The notes: generated from the sequence alone by a model not told the origin. DNA of 64,000 nt from Actinomycetes bacterium (GCA_023417775.1 JAEZEJ010000125.1:1-64000); one strand, 5' to 3'. Positions 51,916-61,792 are shown, counted from the first letter of the stretch. Numbers and translations: made by a program.

Positions 51916-53621
51916 GAGCCGCACACGACGACCCGTCCACGGTGACGGCCGAACCTGCTCGCTACTATCCGGCCGGTGCCGGGCCCCAGCCCGGTTCACC
52001 ACATGCCGCCTATGTCGCCGAGCGGATCTCCGAGATCGGATCCTTCGGAGACGAGACCGTCTCCGATCACGTTCGCAGACATGCGCGAGAACGTCCTCAG
52101 GGCATCGCCTACATCGTCGACGGCCACCTGCGCACGACGTGGTCGGATTTCGATGCCGCCGCCGATCTGTACGCTGCGTTGCTATGCGACCTGCAGGTGC
52201 AGGCAGGTGAACGGGTCGCCGTCCTGTACCCCGACAGCTCGACCGTCCACGCTCTCTACGTCGGGATCGAGAGGGCTGGGGCCGTGGTCATGGGCATCGG
52301 TCCACGTGCCGGGGCCGAAGAGCTCCTCCATCTTCTCAGCGTCACGGCGGCGACCGTGCTGATCACCCCGGAGAGAGTCGGAGACCGCGACATGAAGGCG
52401 GCTGCGGCCGCGCTCCGTCAACAAGGCGTGCCACTGCGCCACCACGTGATCGTCCCGTGGGAGACACCGCGACAGCTGATGGTGGACGGCGCGGCCTTGA
52501 CACCGTCGAAGAGCCGCGCCCCACGTGACCGCCAGCTCGGCATCGGCGATCTCTTCATGCTGAACTCGACATCGGGAACGACCGGCATGCCCAAGTGCGT
52601 CGCACACAATCAGAACCGGTGGTTCTACTACCATCAACGCGTCCTGCAGTCGATCGACTTCGATGAGAACGACGTCTTCTTGTCGCTGATCCCGGCACCC
52701 TACGGGTTCGGGCTATGGACGGCCCACGTCACGCCGCTCATCCTGGGCTGCACGACAGTGGTCATGTCCCGTTTCAACGCCGCAGGAGCCGTGTCGCTGA
52801 TCGCGAGCGAGCAGGTGACCGCGATGCACTGTGTGTCAACGCAGTTCGTCATGATGCTCAACACCGGCGAGCTCGATGAGATCGACGCCTCCTCGCTGCG
52901 CTGCATGTTCACCGGCGGGGAGGCCATCCCCTTCGAGCGGGCGGCACAGTTCGAGCGGTCCACGGGCGCGAAAGTGCTGAACTTCTATGGTTCCAACGAG
53001 ACGGGCACCCTCAGCCACACGTCGGCATCGGACGACACGGTCCGAAGGCTCACCACCTGTGGGCGCGTCATCGACGAGATGAACGTACGGCTGTTCGACG
53101 AGAGCGGGGAGGACGTCACGGCTACTGGAGGTCCAGGTCAGGCCGCGTGTCGTGGGCCAGCGACATCCTGGGGTTACTACGCCGATCCGGCCGCCAACGC
53201 CGCACTGTTCACCGACGACGGCTGGATGCTCACCGGCGACGTCTGCACGATCGATGAGGAAGGCGTCGTGAAAATCGTCGACCGCAAGTCCGACTTCATC
53301 ATCCGGGGCGGAAAGAACATCTCTGCCGCCGCGGTCGAGGAGCGGGTCGGCACCCATCCTGCCGTGAGCCTGGCCGCGGCGGTGGCCGTGTCAGACGAGG
53401 TCTTCGGCGAGCGAGTGTGTGCGGTGGTCGTGCTACGCGAGGGTCATGAGCTAGACCTCGCCCAGCTGCGGAGCCACCTGGCGGACCGCGGCGTCTCCAA
53501 AGAGCTCTGGCCGGAGCGCCTGGTCATCACCGATGAGCTGCCCCGGGCAGCAGGTGGAAAGGTCGCGAAGGCCCAGCTTCGCCGGCGCCTGGCCGAGGAG
53601 GACGGTGAACAGCACCTATGA
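51912..53621 (+). CDS. AMP-forming CoA ligase, benzoate/cyclohexanecarboxylate type
   Basis: A 569-residue ANL ligase. NSTSGTTGMPKCV, FYGSNETG, MLTGDVCTIDEEG, DRKSDFIIRGGKNISAAAVEE and lysine in AAGGKVAKAQL are complete. It shares long patches with the next gene (QNRWFYY, PYGFG.WT.HV, TQ.VMM.N), so the two are tandem paralogues. Pattern is closest to ligases for small cyclic acids. Coupled to livF. Confidence 0.87.
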   Translation: MRAAHDDPSTVTAEPARYYPAGAGPQPGSPHAAYVAERISEIGSFGDETVSDHVRRHARERPQGIAYIVDGHLRTTWSDFDAAADLYAALLCDLQVQAGERVAVLYPDSSTVHALYVGIERAGAVVMGIGPRAGAEELLHLLSVTAATVLITPERVGDRDMKAAAAALRQQGVPLRHHVIVPWETPRQLMVDGAALTPSKSRAPRDRQLGIGDLFMLNSTSGTTGMPKCVAHNQNRWFYYHQRVLQSIDFDENDVFLSLIPAPYGFGLWTAHVTPLILGCTTVVMSRFNAAGAVSLIASEQVTAMHCVSTQFVMMLNTGELDEIDASSLRCMFTGGEAIPFERAAQFERSTGAKVLNFYGSNETGTLSHTSASDDTVRRLTTCGRVIDEMNVRLFDESGEDVTATGGPGQAACRGPATSWGYYADPAANAALFTDDGWMLTGDVCTIDEEGVVKIVDRKSDFIIRGGKNISAAAVEERVGTHPAVSLAAAVAVSDEVFGERVCAVVVLREGHELDLAQLRSHLADRGVSKELWPERLVITDELPRAAGGKVAKAQLRRRLAEEDGEQHL

Positions 53622-55267
53622 GCGATGATCCGGAGATCCAGGTCCTCGAGACCGTGGCAGACGAGTACCGCAGACGAGGATGGTGGAGCACCGACACTGT
53701 CGGGACGCTGATCTCCCGGCGGGCCGAGCTGACACCCGACGACGTGGCCTACATCGACAGCCGGCGCGCTTGGTCCTGGTCCGACTACGATCGCTCCGCC
53801 TGGAGGCTCGCCGCCGTTCTGGATGAACTCATCGATCCGGGTCAGCGAGTAGCGATCTTTCTCCCCGATGGAGGATGGCAGCATGTCTCCTATGTGGCGA
53901 CGGAACGCGCGTCGGCCATCGCCGTCGGCGTTCCCGGACGAGCGGCCACCACCGAGATCGCGCACGTGCTCGCTCGAACCGGCGCGCGCGTCATGGTCGT
54001 CCCTGCCTCGGTGCGGGACCGATCGGCACACGACTTCATCGACGAGCTCCGTGGCCTCGGCCACCAGATCGACGCCTATGTGGTGGTCGACGGAGCCGAC
54101 GAGATCACTGTCTGGCCGGCTCCCGCGAGCGGTCCCCCGTCTCCCCTGCCCGACGCCACGAGCAGCAGGGGCCTCGGCCCCGCCGATGTGTGGTTGCTGA
54201 ACATCACGTCAGGCACGACGGGATCGCCGAAAGCAGTCATACAGACGCAGAACCGCTGGTTCTACCTCGCTCGACTTGCGGCGGAAGCGGCGCGGATCGA
54301 TGCCGATGATCGACTCCTTTGCGCGATCCCCGGACCCTACGGATTCGGGATCTGGACCGGTCATGTGCTGCCGACATTGACCGGCAGCACCTGTTGCCTG
54401 ATCGAACGCTTCGATCCCGCGACCACACTGCAGGCATTGTCCGACCGACGGATCACCGTGCTCGCGTGCGTGACCACGCAACTGGTGATGATGATGAACG
54501 ACCCGCTGTTCGAGAAGCTCGATCTCTCGCACCTTCGCGTCGTGTTCACCGGCGGCGAGATGGTGCCGGAGGTGCACGCCCGCCGATGGGAGCATGCGAC
54601 CGGTTCGGTCGTTCTCCAGTTCTACGGCTCCAATGAGGTCGGTCCCCTCTCCTGCACGAGGCTCGACGACGACGAGCATACCCGGCTGACGACCGCGGGA
54701 CAGATCGTGCCGGGCCTCACCTGGCAACTGGTGGACGAGATGGCCGATCACGACGATCGTGGGCCGATACGAGTAGGGCAGCTGGCGGTGAGCGGTCCCG
54801 GCGTTCACGGTGGCTACTGGGACGACCCGGCGGCCAACCGCGAGCTCCGCACTGCCGACGGCTCCTTCCTCATGCCCGATGTCGTCGCCGTGGACGATGA
54901 CGACAACGTACGCATCGTCGGACGCAAGGCCGACATCATCATCCGCGGCGGAAAGAACGTGAGCGCGGCGGTGGTCGAACGCGAGGTCTCCACGTGCTCC
55001 GGTGTCGAGACCGCGGTCGCGGTTCCCGTGGCGGACGAGACATTCGGCGAGCGGATCGGTGTCGCGATCGTACCGACGAACGACGGCGAGCGGCTCGACC
55101 TCGCAGCGCTCAGTCATGAGCTGTCGCAGCGCGGAGTCAGCAAGGAGTACCACCCCGAACGCCTGCGCATCGTTGATCGCATCCCTCTCTCGCTGGGTGG
55201 GAAGACGGACAAACAGTGGGTCAAATCCCTCTTCGACGAGCGGCGGGGCGGCGATGGAGCCGCGTGA
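53618..55267 (+). CDS. AMP-forming CoA ligase, paralogue with altered TGD motif
   Basis: A 549-residue tandem paralogue of the preceding ligase. P-loop NITSGTTGSPKAV, FYGSNEVG, hinge GRKADIIIRGGKNVSA and lysine in SLGGKTDKQW are intact. The A7 motif, normally TGD, reads MPD; the ribose-binding Asp is kept, the two residues before it are not. It may have a new specificity or low activity. Coupled by ATGA overlap. Confidence 0.85.
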   Translation: MSDDPEIQVLETVADEYRRRGWWSTDTVGTLISRRAELTPDDVAYIDSRRAWSWSDYDRSAWRLAAVLDELIDPGQRVAIFLPDGGWQHVSYVATERASAIAVGVPGRAATTEIAHVLARTGARVMVVPASVRDRSAHDFIDELRGLGHQIDAYVVVDGADEITVWPAPASGPPSPLPDATSSRGLGPADVWLLNITSGTTGSPKAVIQTQNRWFYLARLAAEAARIDADDRLLCAIPGPYGFGIWTGHVLPTLTGSTCCLIERFDPATTLQALSDRRITVLACVTTQLVMMMNDPLFEKLDLSHLRVVFTGGEMVPEVHARRWEHATGSVVLQFYGSNEVGPLSCTRLDDDEHTRLTTAGQIVPGLTWQLVDEMADHDDRGPIRVGQLAVSGPGVHGGYWDDPAANRELRTADGSFLMPDVVAVDDDDNVRIVGRKADIIIRGGKNVSAAVVEREVSTCSGVETAVAVPVADETFGERIGVAIVPTNDGERLDLAALSHELSQRGVSKEYHPERLRIVDRIPLSLGGKTDKQWVKSLFDERRGGDGAA

Positions 55268-56021
55268 CGACCAAGCCCGGACGGCGCTCGTGACGGGCGC
55301 GGCTGGGGGCATCGGATCGGCGGTGGTTCGCGGCTTTCTGAGCGAGGGACTCTCGGTGGTCGCCACGGACCTGGACAGAGCGGGCCTGTCTCGCAGCCTT
55401 CGCGAATTCGAAGGAGATGACCGTCTCCAGCTCGTCGCGGCAGATCTGTCGGACCCGCGGGCACCGGCCGAGGTCGTCAGGTCCGCCCGCGACAGGTTCG
55501 GTCGGCTCGATGTGGTCGCCTCGGTCGCAGGCGTCACCCAAATCGGTCGGACTCATACGCTGACCGCGGCGGAATGGGACCGCGTCCATGCGATCAATGC
55601 CCGCGCTCCCTTCCTCCTCTCGCAGGCGGCGATGCCGGACCTGGAGCGGAACCGCGGATGCATCGTCGCCGTGTCATCGATCGCGGGCATGCAGGGATGG
55701 GCGTACTCGTCAGCCTATGCGGCCTCGAAAGCCGGTCTCATCGGCCTGATGCGGTCGTTGGCGCGTGAACACGGTGCCGCGGGGGTGCGGGTGAACGTGG
55801 TGGCACCCGGAGGGGTGATGACGACGATGTCCGATGTCGTCAGATCCGGCTGGGACAGCACCGAGGACCTCGATCCCGCTGTTCGCAAGCCGTCGACAGG
55901 CCTCGAGGGACGGCGTGCCGAGCCATCGGAGGTCGCCGATGCCGTCATCTATCTCAGCTCGTCGAAAGCGGCCTTCATCAACGGTGCGGTCGTGCCCATC
56001 GATGGTGGAGCCTTCGCTTGA
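55254..56021 (+). CDS. Short-chain dehydrogenase/reductase
   Basis: A 255-residue classical SDR: TGAAGGIGSAVV, NAG-like SVAGVT, catalytic VSSIAG and YAASK. ATG 55254 lies 14 bases inside the ligase gene, with CGGGGCGG upstream. Last of the nine-gene operon; probably oxidises a hydroxyacyl-CoA or ring alcohol. Confidence 0.85.
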   Translation: MEPRDDQARTALVTGAAGGIGSAVVRGFLSEGLSVVATDLDRAGLSRSLREFEGDDRLQLVAADLSDPRAPAEVVRSARDRFGRLDVVASVAGVTQIGRTHTLTAAEWDRVHAINARAPFLLSQAAMPDLERNRGCIVAVSSIAGMQGWAYSSAYAASKAGLIGLMRSLAREHGAAGVRVNVVAPGGVMTTMSDVVRSGWDSTEDLDPAVRKPSTGLEGRRAEPSEVADAVIYLSSSKAAFINGAVVPIDGGAFA

Positions 56022-56050
56022 TCGAGTGAGTCGGCGCGTGTCGTCGGGCC

Positions 56051-56494
56051 TCAGCCGTGAGAATCGGACGCCCATGAGCGCAGCTGATCTCGCAGCGGGT
56101 CCGGGATGGGAATGGCTGCTCCGTCCCTGCCGACCGTGACCAGAGTGATCGTCGCCCGGGCGACAAGCTGATCCGGCTCGTCCATCCCGACTCTGAGCAG
56201 ATCGTGAACGAACGTGAACGAACGTTCTCCAACACGATCGAGACGCATCTCGATGCTGATCTCGTCGAAGAGACCGACGGCGATCAGATAGTCGCAGGTG
56301 GTCCGCCGCGTGACCGTCCCGAATCCGTGACGGTCGAGTAACTCGTCCTGTCGCCAGCCGTTGAGGAAGAACCACTCGCTCTGGAGGCGCTCGATCCACG
56401 GGAACCATGTGGCGTAGTACAGGATTCCCGCGGGGTCGGTGTCCGCGTAGCCCAGGCGGAATCTCGTCGTGTGCAACGGCGGGATGGATATCAC
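56051..56494 (-). CDS. Acyl-CoA thioesterase, 4-hydroxybenzoyl-CoA thioesterase family
   Basis: A 147-residue hot-dog protein. GYADTDPAGILYYATWFPWIE has the catalytic Asp of the 4HBT family. GTG 56494 follows GGAGG by eight bases; a longer frame overlaps the TetR gene and lacks similarity. It may release CoA from dead-end acyl-CoAs. Last of the minus operon, 29 bases from the end of the opposing one. Confidence 0.85.
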   Translation of the reverse strand: MISIPPLHTTRFRLGYADTDPAGILYYATWFPWIERLQSEWFFLNGWRQDELLDRHGFGTVTRRTTCDYLIAVGLFDEISIEMRLDRVGERSFTFVHDLLRVGMDEPDQLVARATITLVTVGRDGAAIPIPDPLRDQLRSWASDSHG

Positions 56495-56535
56495 GGGATC
56501 TGCCTCCAAAGTGGTCGGATGTGAAGTAATGAGAC

Positions 56536-57210
56536 CTACGCTCGATGAGCGATAGGGCGGTCGTCTGACTGTCCGTCTGTTCGGCCGTAGGTCGGCCGCT
56601 GCCATAGGCCGTGAACCAAGGTGTCGACGAAGGCGGACGCCAGCTGTTCGGGTGACATCCCGCCTGCCGGTCGATACCAGGTCACGGTGGACCAGATCGC
56701 ATCCCGCATGAATCTGTAGTGAATCTCGGGGTCGACTGCGTCCCTCAACTCACCTGAACGCTGACCCCGCTCGATCACCTGCATCCAGATCGCCCCGTTC
56801 TCCTTGACGAGGTCGTCGATCGCCGCGAACTCCGGCCTGCGGGGAATCATCGACAGCTCGCTTTGGAAGAGCGTGACCTCCGGGCCGCTCTCGTGGATGA
56901 CATCGAACGAGTAGCGGATGAGTGACGTCAACGTCTCGCCGCTGTCCCGTCCTCGAGCGACGATCGATCTGAAGCCGCTGTTCAGCTCCGTGAGAAAACG
57001 CCTCAGGATCTCCTCGAGAATGGTCTCCTTCGAGGGGAAGTGGTGATAGAGGCTTCCGGAGAGGATGCCGGCAGCGTCCGCGATCATCCTCACCGTGGTC
57101 GGCTTGTACCCATGTTCGGCGAAAAGCGCGGTCGCTACGTTGAGGATCTCGCCCCTGCGGTACGAATAGGAGGTTCCCCCCTGACGCTCGGAGCCCTTCT
57201 GAAAATCCAT
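56536..57210 (-). CDS. TetR-family regulator (KstR2-like layout)
   Basis: A 224-residue protein. Helix-turn-helix ILNVATALFAEHGYKPTTVRMIADAAG ... SLYHHFPSKETIL. ATG 57210 is preceded by GGAAGAG; a longer frame to 57420 runs into the thiolase-like gene. It sits inside the operon whose promoter carries a CCAAGCA-type box at 63816, so it may bind these boxes across the window. Acyl-CoA ligand inferred. Confidence 0.85.
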   Translation of the reverse strand: MDFQKGSERQGGTSYSYRRGEILNVATALFAEHGYKPTTVRMIADAAGILSGSLYHHFPSKETILEEILRRFLTELNSGFRSIVARGRDSGETLTSLIRYSFDVIHESGPEVTLFQSELSMIPRRPEFAAIDDLVKENGAIWMQVIERGQRSGELRDAVDPEIHYRFMRDAIWSTVTWYRPAGGMSPEQLASAFVDTLVHGLWQRPTYGRTDGQSDDRPIAHRA

Positions 57211-57259
57211 ACCGTCTTCTCTTCCTCGATCGTGTCGACAAGTCCGCGCCGTGACCGTT

Positions 57260-58399
57260 CTAGTCGTCGCCGGCGAGCAGCAGACCCGACCCGGATGATC
57301 CCGCGAAGCCCGTGCACAAAGCGACGTCGCGCGAACCAGCGACTCCGTCCCGTAGCGCCTCATAGGCTGCTGCCACGTTGTTGAGCCCATGTACATATCC
57401 CTCGGACAGCAGCCCTCCATGGTAGTTCAGCGCGAGCGCGTCGTTGACTCCGAAGCCCCCGGCGATCAGCTGGTCTGCAAGATCAGCGTCTCGGTACAAC
57501 CCGAAGTCGCGCAGCTGTCGAGGAACGAGAAAGGAATAGGCGTCGTAGAGCTGAGCCACGTCGACATCAGATGGGCGGAGACCGGAGACGTCCCACAGCC
57601 TCGGCGCGACATAGCGACCGAACATCGCCGTCGGGTCCTCTGCCGTCTCGAACTGCGTCCACCCCGGACCGCCGGCGCGCACCGATGCAACGACCCGGAC
57701 CGGTCGGCGCACAGGTCTCCAATCGGCCGGACCCACGATCATGGCGATCGCCGCATCGGTCTCCTGGCAGCAGTCGGCGCGACGCAGCGGTGTTGCGACC
57801 CAGGGACTCTCACGATAGGCGTCAAGGTCAAGTTCCTCCCGAACGATCGCACGCGGGTTCACTCTGGCCTTTCGACGCGAGTCGATCACGGCACCCGCCA
57901 TCTCCTCGGGCGTCAACAACTTCTCCGCAAGCAGTCGAGCCGCCCATAGGGCGAAGAGCACCACCGGGCCCCGCAGACCGAAAGGAGTGTAGAAGGCCGC
58001 CTCCCCCTCGTCGGCGACGCGAAGGGAGGCGTTGCCCATCCGCTGACCCGATCGTCCGTTGAGAGCCCGGTAGACCAGGACGAACCGCGCCGCGCCGCGC
58101 TCGATGAGCGCCGCCGCCTCACCCAGGATCGACGCGGCGTGACTGCCCCCGCCGTACACCTCGCTCTGCCACGACGGTCGAGCGATACCCAGCGTGTCCG
58201 AGACCTGCTGAAGCGGAGCCGAGTCCCCGAGGTGATAGGTCAGCATCCCGTCGACGTCACGCGCCTCGATGCCTGCGTCATCGGATGCGGCGCGTATCGC
58301 CTCCACCGCCAGTTCGAGCGTGGAGCGGCCCGATGAACGACTGATCTCGGTTCGACCGACGCCGATCACCTGAGCCTTCTCGGAGAATCGATGGCTCAT
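57260..58399 (-). CDS. Thiolase-fold lipid-transfer/aldolase protein (Ltp2-like)
   Basis: A 379-residue SCPx/Ltp-type thiolase-fold protein. At the place of the thiolase nucleophile (CxS/G) it has EVYGGGSHAAS, without cysteine, and the C-terminal HxGG-like region reads NYHGGLLSEGYVHGLNN. This fits the Ltp2 group, which works with a DUF35 partner as a retro-aldolase in steroid side-chain cleavage. It overlaps the DUF35 gene by four bases. Substrate unknown. Confidence 0.83.
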   Translation of the reverse strand: MSHRFSEKAQVIGVGRTEISRSSGRSTLELAVEAIRAASDDAGIEARDVDGMLTYHLGDSAPLQQVSDTLGIARPSWQSEVYGGGSHAASILGEAAALIERGAARFVLVYRALNGRSGQRMGNASLRVADEGEAAFYTPFGLRGPVVLFALWAARLLAEKLLTPEEMAGAVIDSRRKARVNPRAIVREELDLDAYRESPWVATPLRRADCCQETDAAIAMIVGPADWRPVRRPVRVVASVRAGGPGWTQFETAEDPTAMFGRYVAPRLWDVSGLRPSDVDVAQLYDAYSFLVPRQLRDFGLYRDADLADQLIAGGFGVNDALALNYHGGLLSEGYVHGLNNVAAAYEALRDGVAGSRDVALCTGFAGSSGSGLLLAGDD

Positions 58400-58824
58400 G
58401 CGCTCTTCTCCAGCTCGAACTCTGGGACGAGTCCGAATTCTTCACGATGGCGGAACACCACTCGGACCCTGCTCCCCACCTCGATACGATCCGCATCGGG
58501 AGCCCGCACGATGCTCACCATCCGCAGCCGATCGTCCTCATCGGGGCAGACGATCACGACCGCGTAGGGGGTCGCTTCCGAGAGTTCGGGAACGAAAGAA
58601 CGGTGGACAAGCGACGCGCTGAAGACGGTCGCCGTCCCGGAGAGCCGGTCAAGCTCGAAGTCCGATGACCCACAGTCCACGCAGTAAGGCCGTGGTCGAT
58701 GTCCCCGACGACCGCACTGATGGCACCGCTGGACGACGAGTCGCCGTTCAGCTGCCGCATCATAGAAGGGACAGGATAGCGGCCCCAGAACTGGCGCCGG
58801 CCCGCCATGACCGTTCTGACTCAT
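58396..58824 (-). CDS. DUF35 OB-fold protein with zinc ribbon (ChsH2-C/Ltp2 partner-like)
   Basis: A 142-residue protein. Zinc ribbon C34-x2-C37 ... C48-x2-C51, then an OB-fold domain (TATVFSASLVHRSF). Such proteins partner thiolase-fold enzymes and help bind the acyl-CoA. No hydratase domain is fused. Overlaps both neighbours by four bases. Confidence 0.88.
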   Translation of the reverse strand: MSQNGHGGPAPVLGPLSCPFYDAAAERRLVVQRCHQCGRRGHRPRPYCVDCGSSDFELDRLSGTATVFSASLVHRSFVPELSEATPYAVVIVCPDEDDRLRMVSIVRAPDADRIEVGSRVRVVFRHREEFGLVPEFELEKSA

Positions 58825-60902
58825 GCTTCAACCCAGATATCGAGCGCCTCCACGGCATCGTCCGAGATCGCGATCGGATTGAACTCGGCGGCTGTGTATC
58901 CGCTGGCGAAGAGGCCGGACAAAGCATCCGCAGCCGCCGCCACCGCCTGTCCGACATCGGTCCGGCTCAGCGCTTCCCGCAGGCTTCGAGGTAGGCACCC
59001 GCGTTCGGAGAATTCCTCGATGAGATGCTCGATATCCAAGGACGAGGCTGGAAGGCGCCGCCAACAAGGGTCTCCGGTCGCGTTCTCGACATCCCCGCCT
59101 CCCACGTGCAAGGCCACCATGGGGCCGAACTCAGGATGGCGGAGTCCGCCTACCAGCAGTTCGTGACGCACAGAACGCATCGGCGAGATGAGGACGCCGT
59201 CGATCGCGTCCCGACCGACCGCGCGTGACGCCGCCGTCATGATCCTCTCGTATGCAGCACCGATCTCGTCATCTGCAACGTCGACCTCGAGTGCGCCGAC
59301 GGCCCTCTTGTGCGGGATCGAGGCGGAGCTGACTTTCATGACGACTCGACCATTGATGTCCTTCCCAGCGCCGATGGCCTCGTCCACATCGGTGACTCTG
59401 ACTGCCGGTACCATCGGCGGCCCGCCCAGTTCGGCGACGACGAGGCGAGCCTCATACTCTGAGAGCGCACCAGCGGCGCGCCTTCCTGGTTCCCTCGTCG
59501 CCTTCGGCCGCCATTCGGCAACTCGCCGACGATGACGTGACCACCATTCCGCGGCCTGAAGTGCGCGCATCCCCAACGCGCTACCGGGGAGCACTGGCGC
59601 AAGCCCCAACTCCTCGGCGTATTCGAGTTGGGCCGCGGTGAGTGGTGCCGAGACTGCCGACATCAGATGAAGGCCCGCTCCCGAGTCGAGTACCCGCTGG
59701 CGCACAGCCATGATGCCTTCCGCGAGGCAACGCCCAATCGCGGAGTGCGGATCGTCCGGAGGATCGATCGCTAGGACGATGTCTCGCCTGCCCCCGCGGA
59801 GAGCGCGCTCAGCCGCCCGGGGCAGGACAGTCGCATCAGTCACGAAACGGCCGGTCACGTCCACCGGGTTGACGAGAGAACCTGCCTCAGGCTCTCCCGG
59901 CAGATCCGCGAGCTCGAGTCCGACACGTTCGGCGGCATCGGCGATCAGATTGCATCGGCCGCCTGACCCGGCCAGGAAGATCGGCGATTCAGCCGCCGAG
60001 CTTCCCCGGGCCAGGTGACCACCCACCGCCACCAGTTCTTCGATGGAGTCGACCTCGACGACTCCCAGCTGAGCCAGATACCCCGCAGTGACGGCGTCAT
60101 CGGTGGCGAGGGCGCCTGTATGAGCTTGTGCCAACCTCCGACCACGCTCGCTGCGCCCGACCCTCAAGGCAACGAGAGCGATACCAGCGGCCGCAGCACG
60201 ACGAGCCTCGATCGCCAGACGCTCTGGATCGCGGATCGACTCCAGATAGAGACAGACAACCGTGGTGTCACCCCGGTCGATGATCGATCCGACCAGTTCT
60301 GCAACACCGAGGGTCGCTTCGTTTCCCGTCGAGACGAGGACCGATGCGCCGACGCCCCCGGCGCACATCTGATTGACGACGGCCCGGACGATGCCACCGC
60401 TCTGACTCACCAGAGCGACGTCCCCGACATGAGGGATGCTGGGCAACGCCGACGCCAGCAGGTTGACGCCTCCGCGGACATCGAAGAAGCCGATGCTGTT
60501 GGGTCCCAGCAAGCGGATGCGCCGCCGGTCGCATGCGTCCACCAACGCTCGTTGACGTTCGACACCGTCGTCCCCGTCCTCGGCGAACCCGGAGGCGAGG
60601 ACGATCACCGTCCCGACCTTGTCCTCCGGCAACGCCCGAACTGCCTCGATGGCCCGATCGGCTGAAGAAAGGACGTAGGCGACGTCGACGAAGCCCGACA
60701 GCGAGCTGACATCGTCATGGCAGTCCGCCTCAACGGAACCCCAAGCACTCGAATCACGAACGATGAGATCCAGTTGAGGCGATACCGCCGACCGTTCGAG
60801 GTTGCCCAGGATCAGGCCGGTCCAGGGCGATCGCCTCGATGCACCGATCAATGCGACGCGTCGTGCACTCAGCAGATCCGCAGCAGTGGCCGTCGCGTTC
60901 AC
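58821..60902 (-). CDS. NDP-forming acyl-CoA synthetase
   Basis: A 693-residue protein: CoA-binding Rossmann domain (residues 8-135), succinyl-CoA-synthetase-like domains (145-450) with phospho-histidine His261 in AQAHTGAL, and a C-terminal ATP-grasp domain (from about 470). Makes acyl-CoA with ATP to ADP + Pi, unlike the five AMP-forming ligases here. GTG 60902 overlaps the permease stop (GTGA). Coupled to an importer upstream and an aldolase pair downstream. Confidence 0.9.
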   Translation of the reverse strand: MNATATAADLLSARRVALIGASRRSPWTGLILGNLERSAVSPQLDLIVRDSSAWGSVEADCHDDVSSLSGFVDVAYVLSSADRAIEAVRALPEDKVGTVIVLASGFAEDGDDGVERQRALVDACDRRRIRLLGPNSIGFFDVRGGVNLLASALPSIPHVGDVALVSQSGGIVRAVVNQMCAGGVGASVLVSTGNEATLGVAELVGSIIDRGDTTVVCLYLESIRDPERLAIEARRAAAAGIALVALRVGRSERGRRLAQAHTGALATDDAVTAGYLAQLGVVEVDSIEELVAVGGHLARGSSAAESPIFLAGSGGRCNLIADAAERVGLELADLPGEPEAGSLVNPVDVTGRFVTDATVLPRAAERALRGGRRDIVLAIDPPDDPHSAIGRCLAEGIMAVRQRVLDSGAGLHLMSAVSAPLTAAQLEYAEELGLAPVLPGSALGMRALQAAEWWSRHRRRVAEWRPKATREPGRRAAGALSEYEARLVVAELGGPPMVPAVRVTDVDEAIGAGKDINGRVVMKVSSASIPHKRAVGALEVDVADDEIGAAYERIMTAASRAVGRDAIDGVLISPMRSVRHELLVGGLRHPEFGPMVALHVGGGDVENATGDPCWRRLPASSLDIEHLIEEFSERGCLPRSLREALSRTDVGQAVAAAADALSGLFASGYTAAEFNPIAISDDAVEALDIWVEA

Positions 60903-61792
60903 ATCGGCCCCCCGATCGCGCGGTCGCTGCTGCCGTTCCAGGGCGTCGCGAGCTTGCCGATCATGCGGATGAGAGTGGTGAGGATCAATCCGAGAAGCGC
61001 AATCAAGACGATGCCCGCATAGGTCTGCGCGATCAACAGCGCCGCGCGCCCCTGCTCGATGAGGTAGCCGAGCCCTGAGGAAGCGATGACGAACTCCACG
61101 CCCACGAGCATCAGCACGGCGACGCCCGCGGCGATACGCAGGCCCACGAAGATCTCCGGAAGCGCTGCCGGCAGGAGGACGTGGCGAAACGTCTGCCAGC
61201 GTGACAGGTTGAGCGTGTACCCGGCCTCTCGATACCCGTGCGGCACGGCCAGAATGGCCGCGAGCGTGGAGATCCATACGAAGAAGAAGGTGGCCACGGC
61301 GATGATGACGACGATCGGGAGTTCACCGAATCCGAAGATGGTCAAGAAGATCGGAAGCAACGCCAGCTTCGGAACCGTGTACAGAGCGCTGAGCATCGGT
61401 TCGAGCATCGCTCTGAACCACGGAGAAAGCCCCATCAGGACACCGACCACTATGGCGACCGCCGCGCCGAATGCATAGCCCTTGACGATACGCTCCACGG
61501 TAATGAGCAGATTCCCCACCAACAGATCCCGTTCCTGCAAGGAGCCGATCGCCGCGACAACATCGGTCGGGGATGGATAGAGCCGGGGATCTAGGAAACC
61601 GAGGCTGCTCGCTCCCTGCCACAACAGCAGCAGAGACACCGGAAAACCCAGGCCCAGCAGGAGATTGCGTGCTCGCAGCCGACGGGATGCACGAACTGGA
61701 TCCCTCTCGCGTCTGCCCGGACGCCGAGCGATGATCTCCCGTGGCCCGTTCGGCTGGGCTGTGTCCAACCCGGTCGCGGTCACGGCACTCAT
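60899..61792 (-). CDS. ABC transporter permease, Ssu/Tau/Nit type
   Basis: A 297-residue permease with six membrane segments and the EAA-like loop GYREAGYTLNLSRWQTFRHVLLPAALPEI. A polar N-terminus of about 45 residues precedes the first helix. Relatives import sulfonates, taurine, nitrate or pyrimidine precursors; here an organic acid is inferred. Confidence 0.88.
   Translation of the reverse strand: MSAVTATGLDTAQPNGPREIIARRPGRRERDPVRASRRLRARNLLLGLGFPVSLLLLWQGASSLGFLDPRLYPSPTDVVAAIGSLQERDLLVGNLLITVERIVKGYAFGAAVAIVVGVLMGLSPWFRAMLEPMLSALYTVPKLALLPIFLTIFGFGELPIVVIIAVATFFFVWISTLAAILAVPHGYREAGYTLNLSRWQTFRHVLLPAALPEIFVGLRIAAGVAVLMLVGVEFVIASSGLGYLIEQGRAALLIAQTYAGIVLIALLGLILTTLIRMIGKLATPWNGSSDRAIGGPM

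Noticed and set aside
54209..55537. 442-codon minus-strand open frame opposite the second ligase
   Set aside because: Antisense shadow without recognisable domains.
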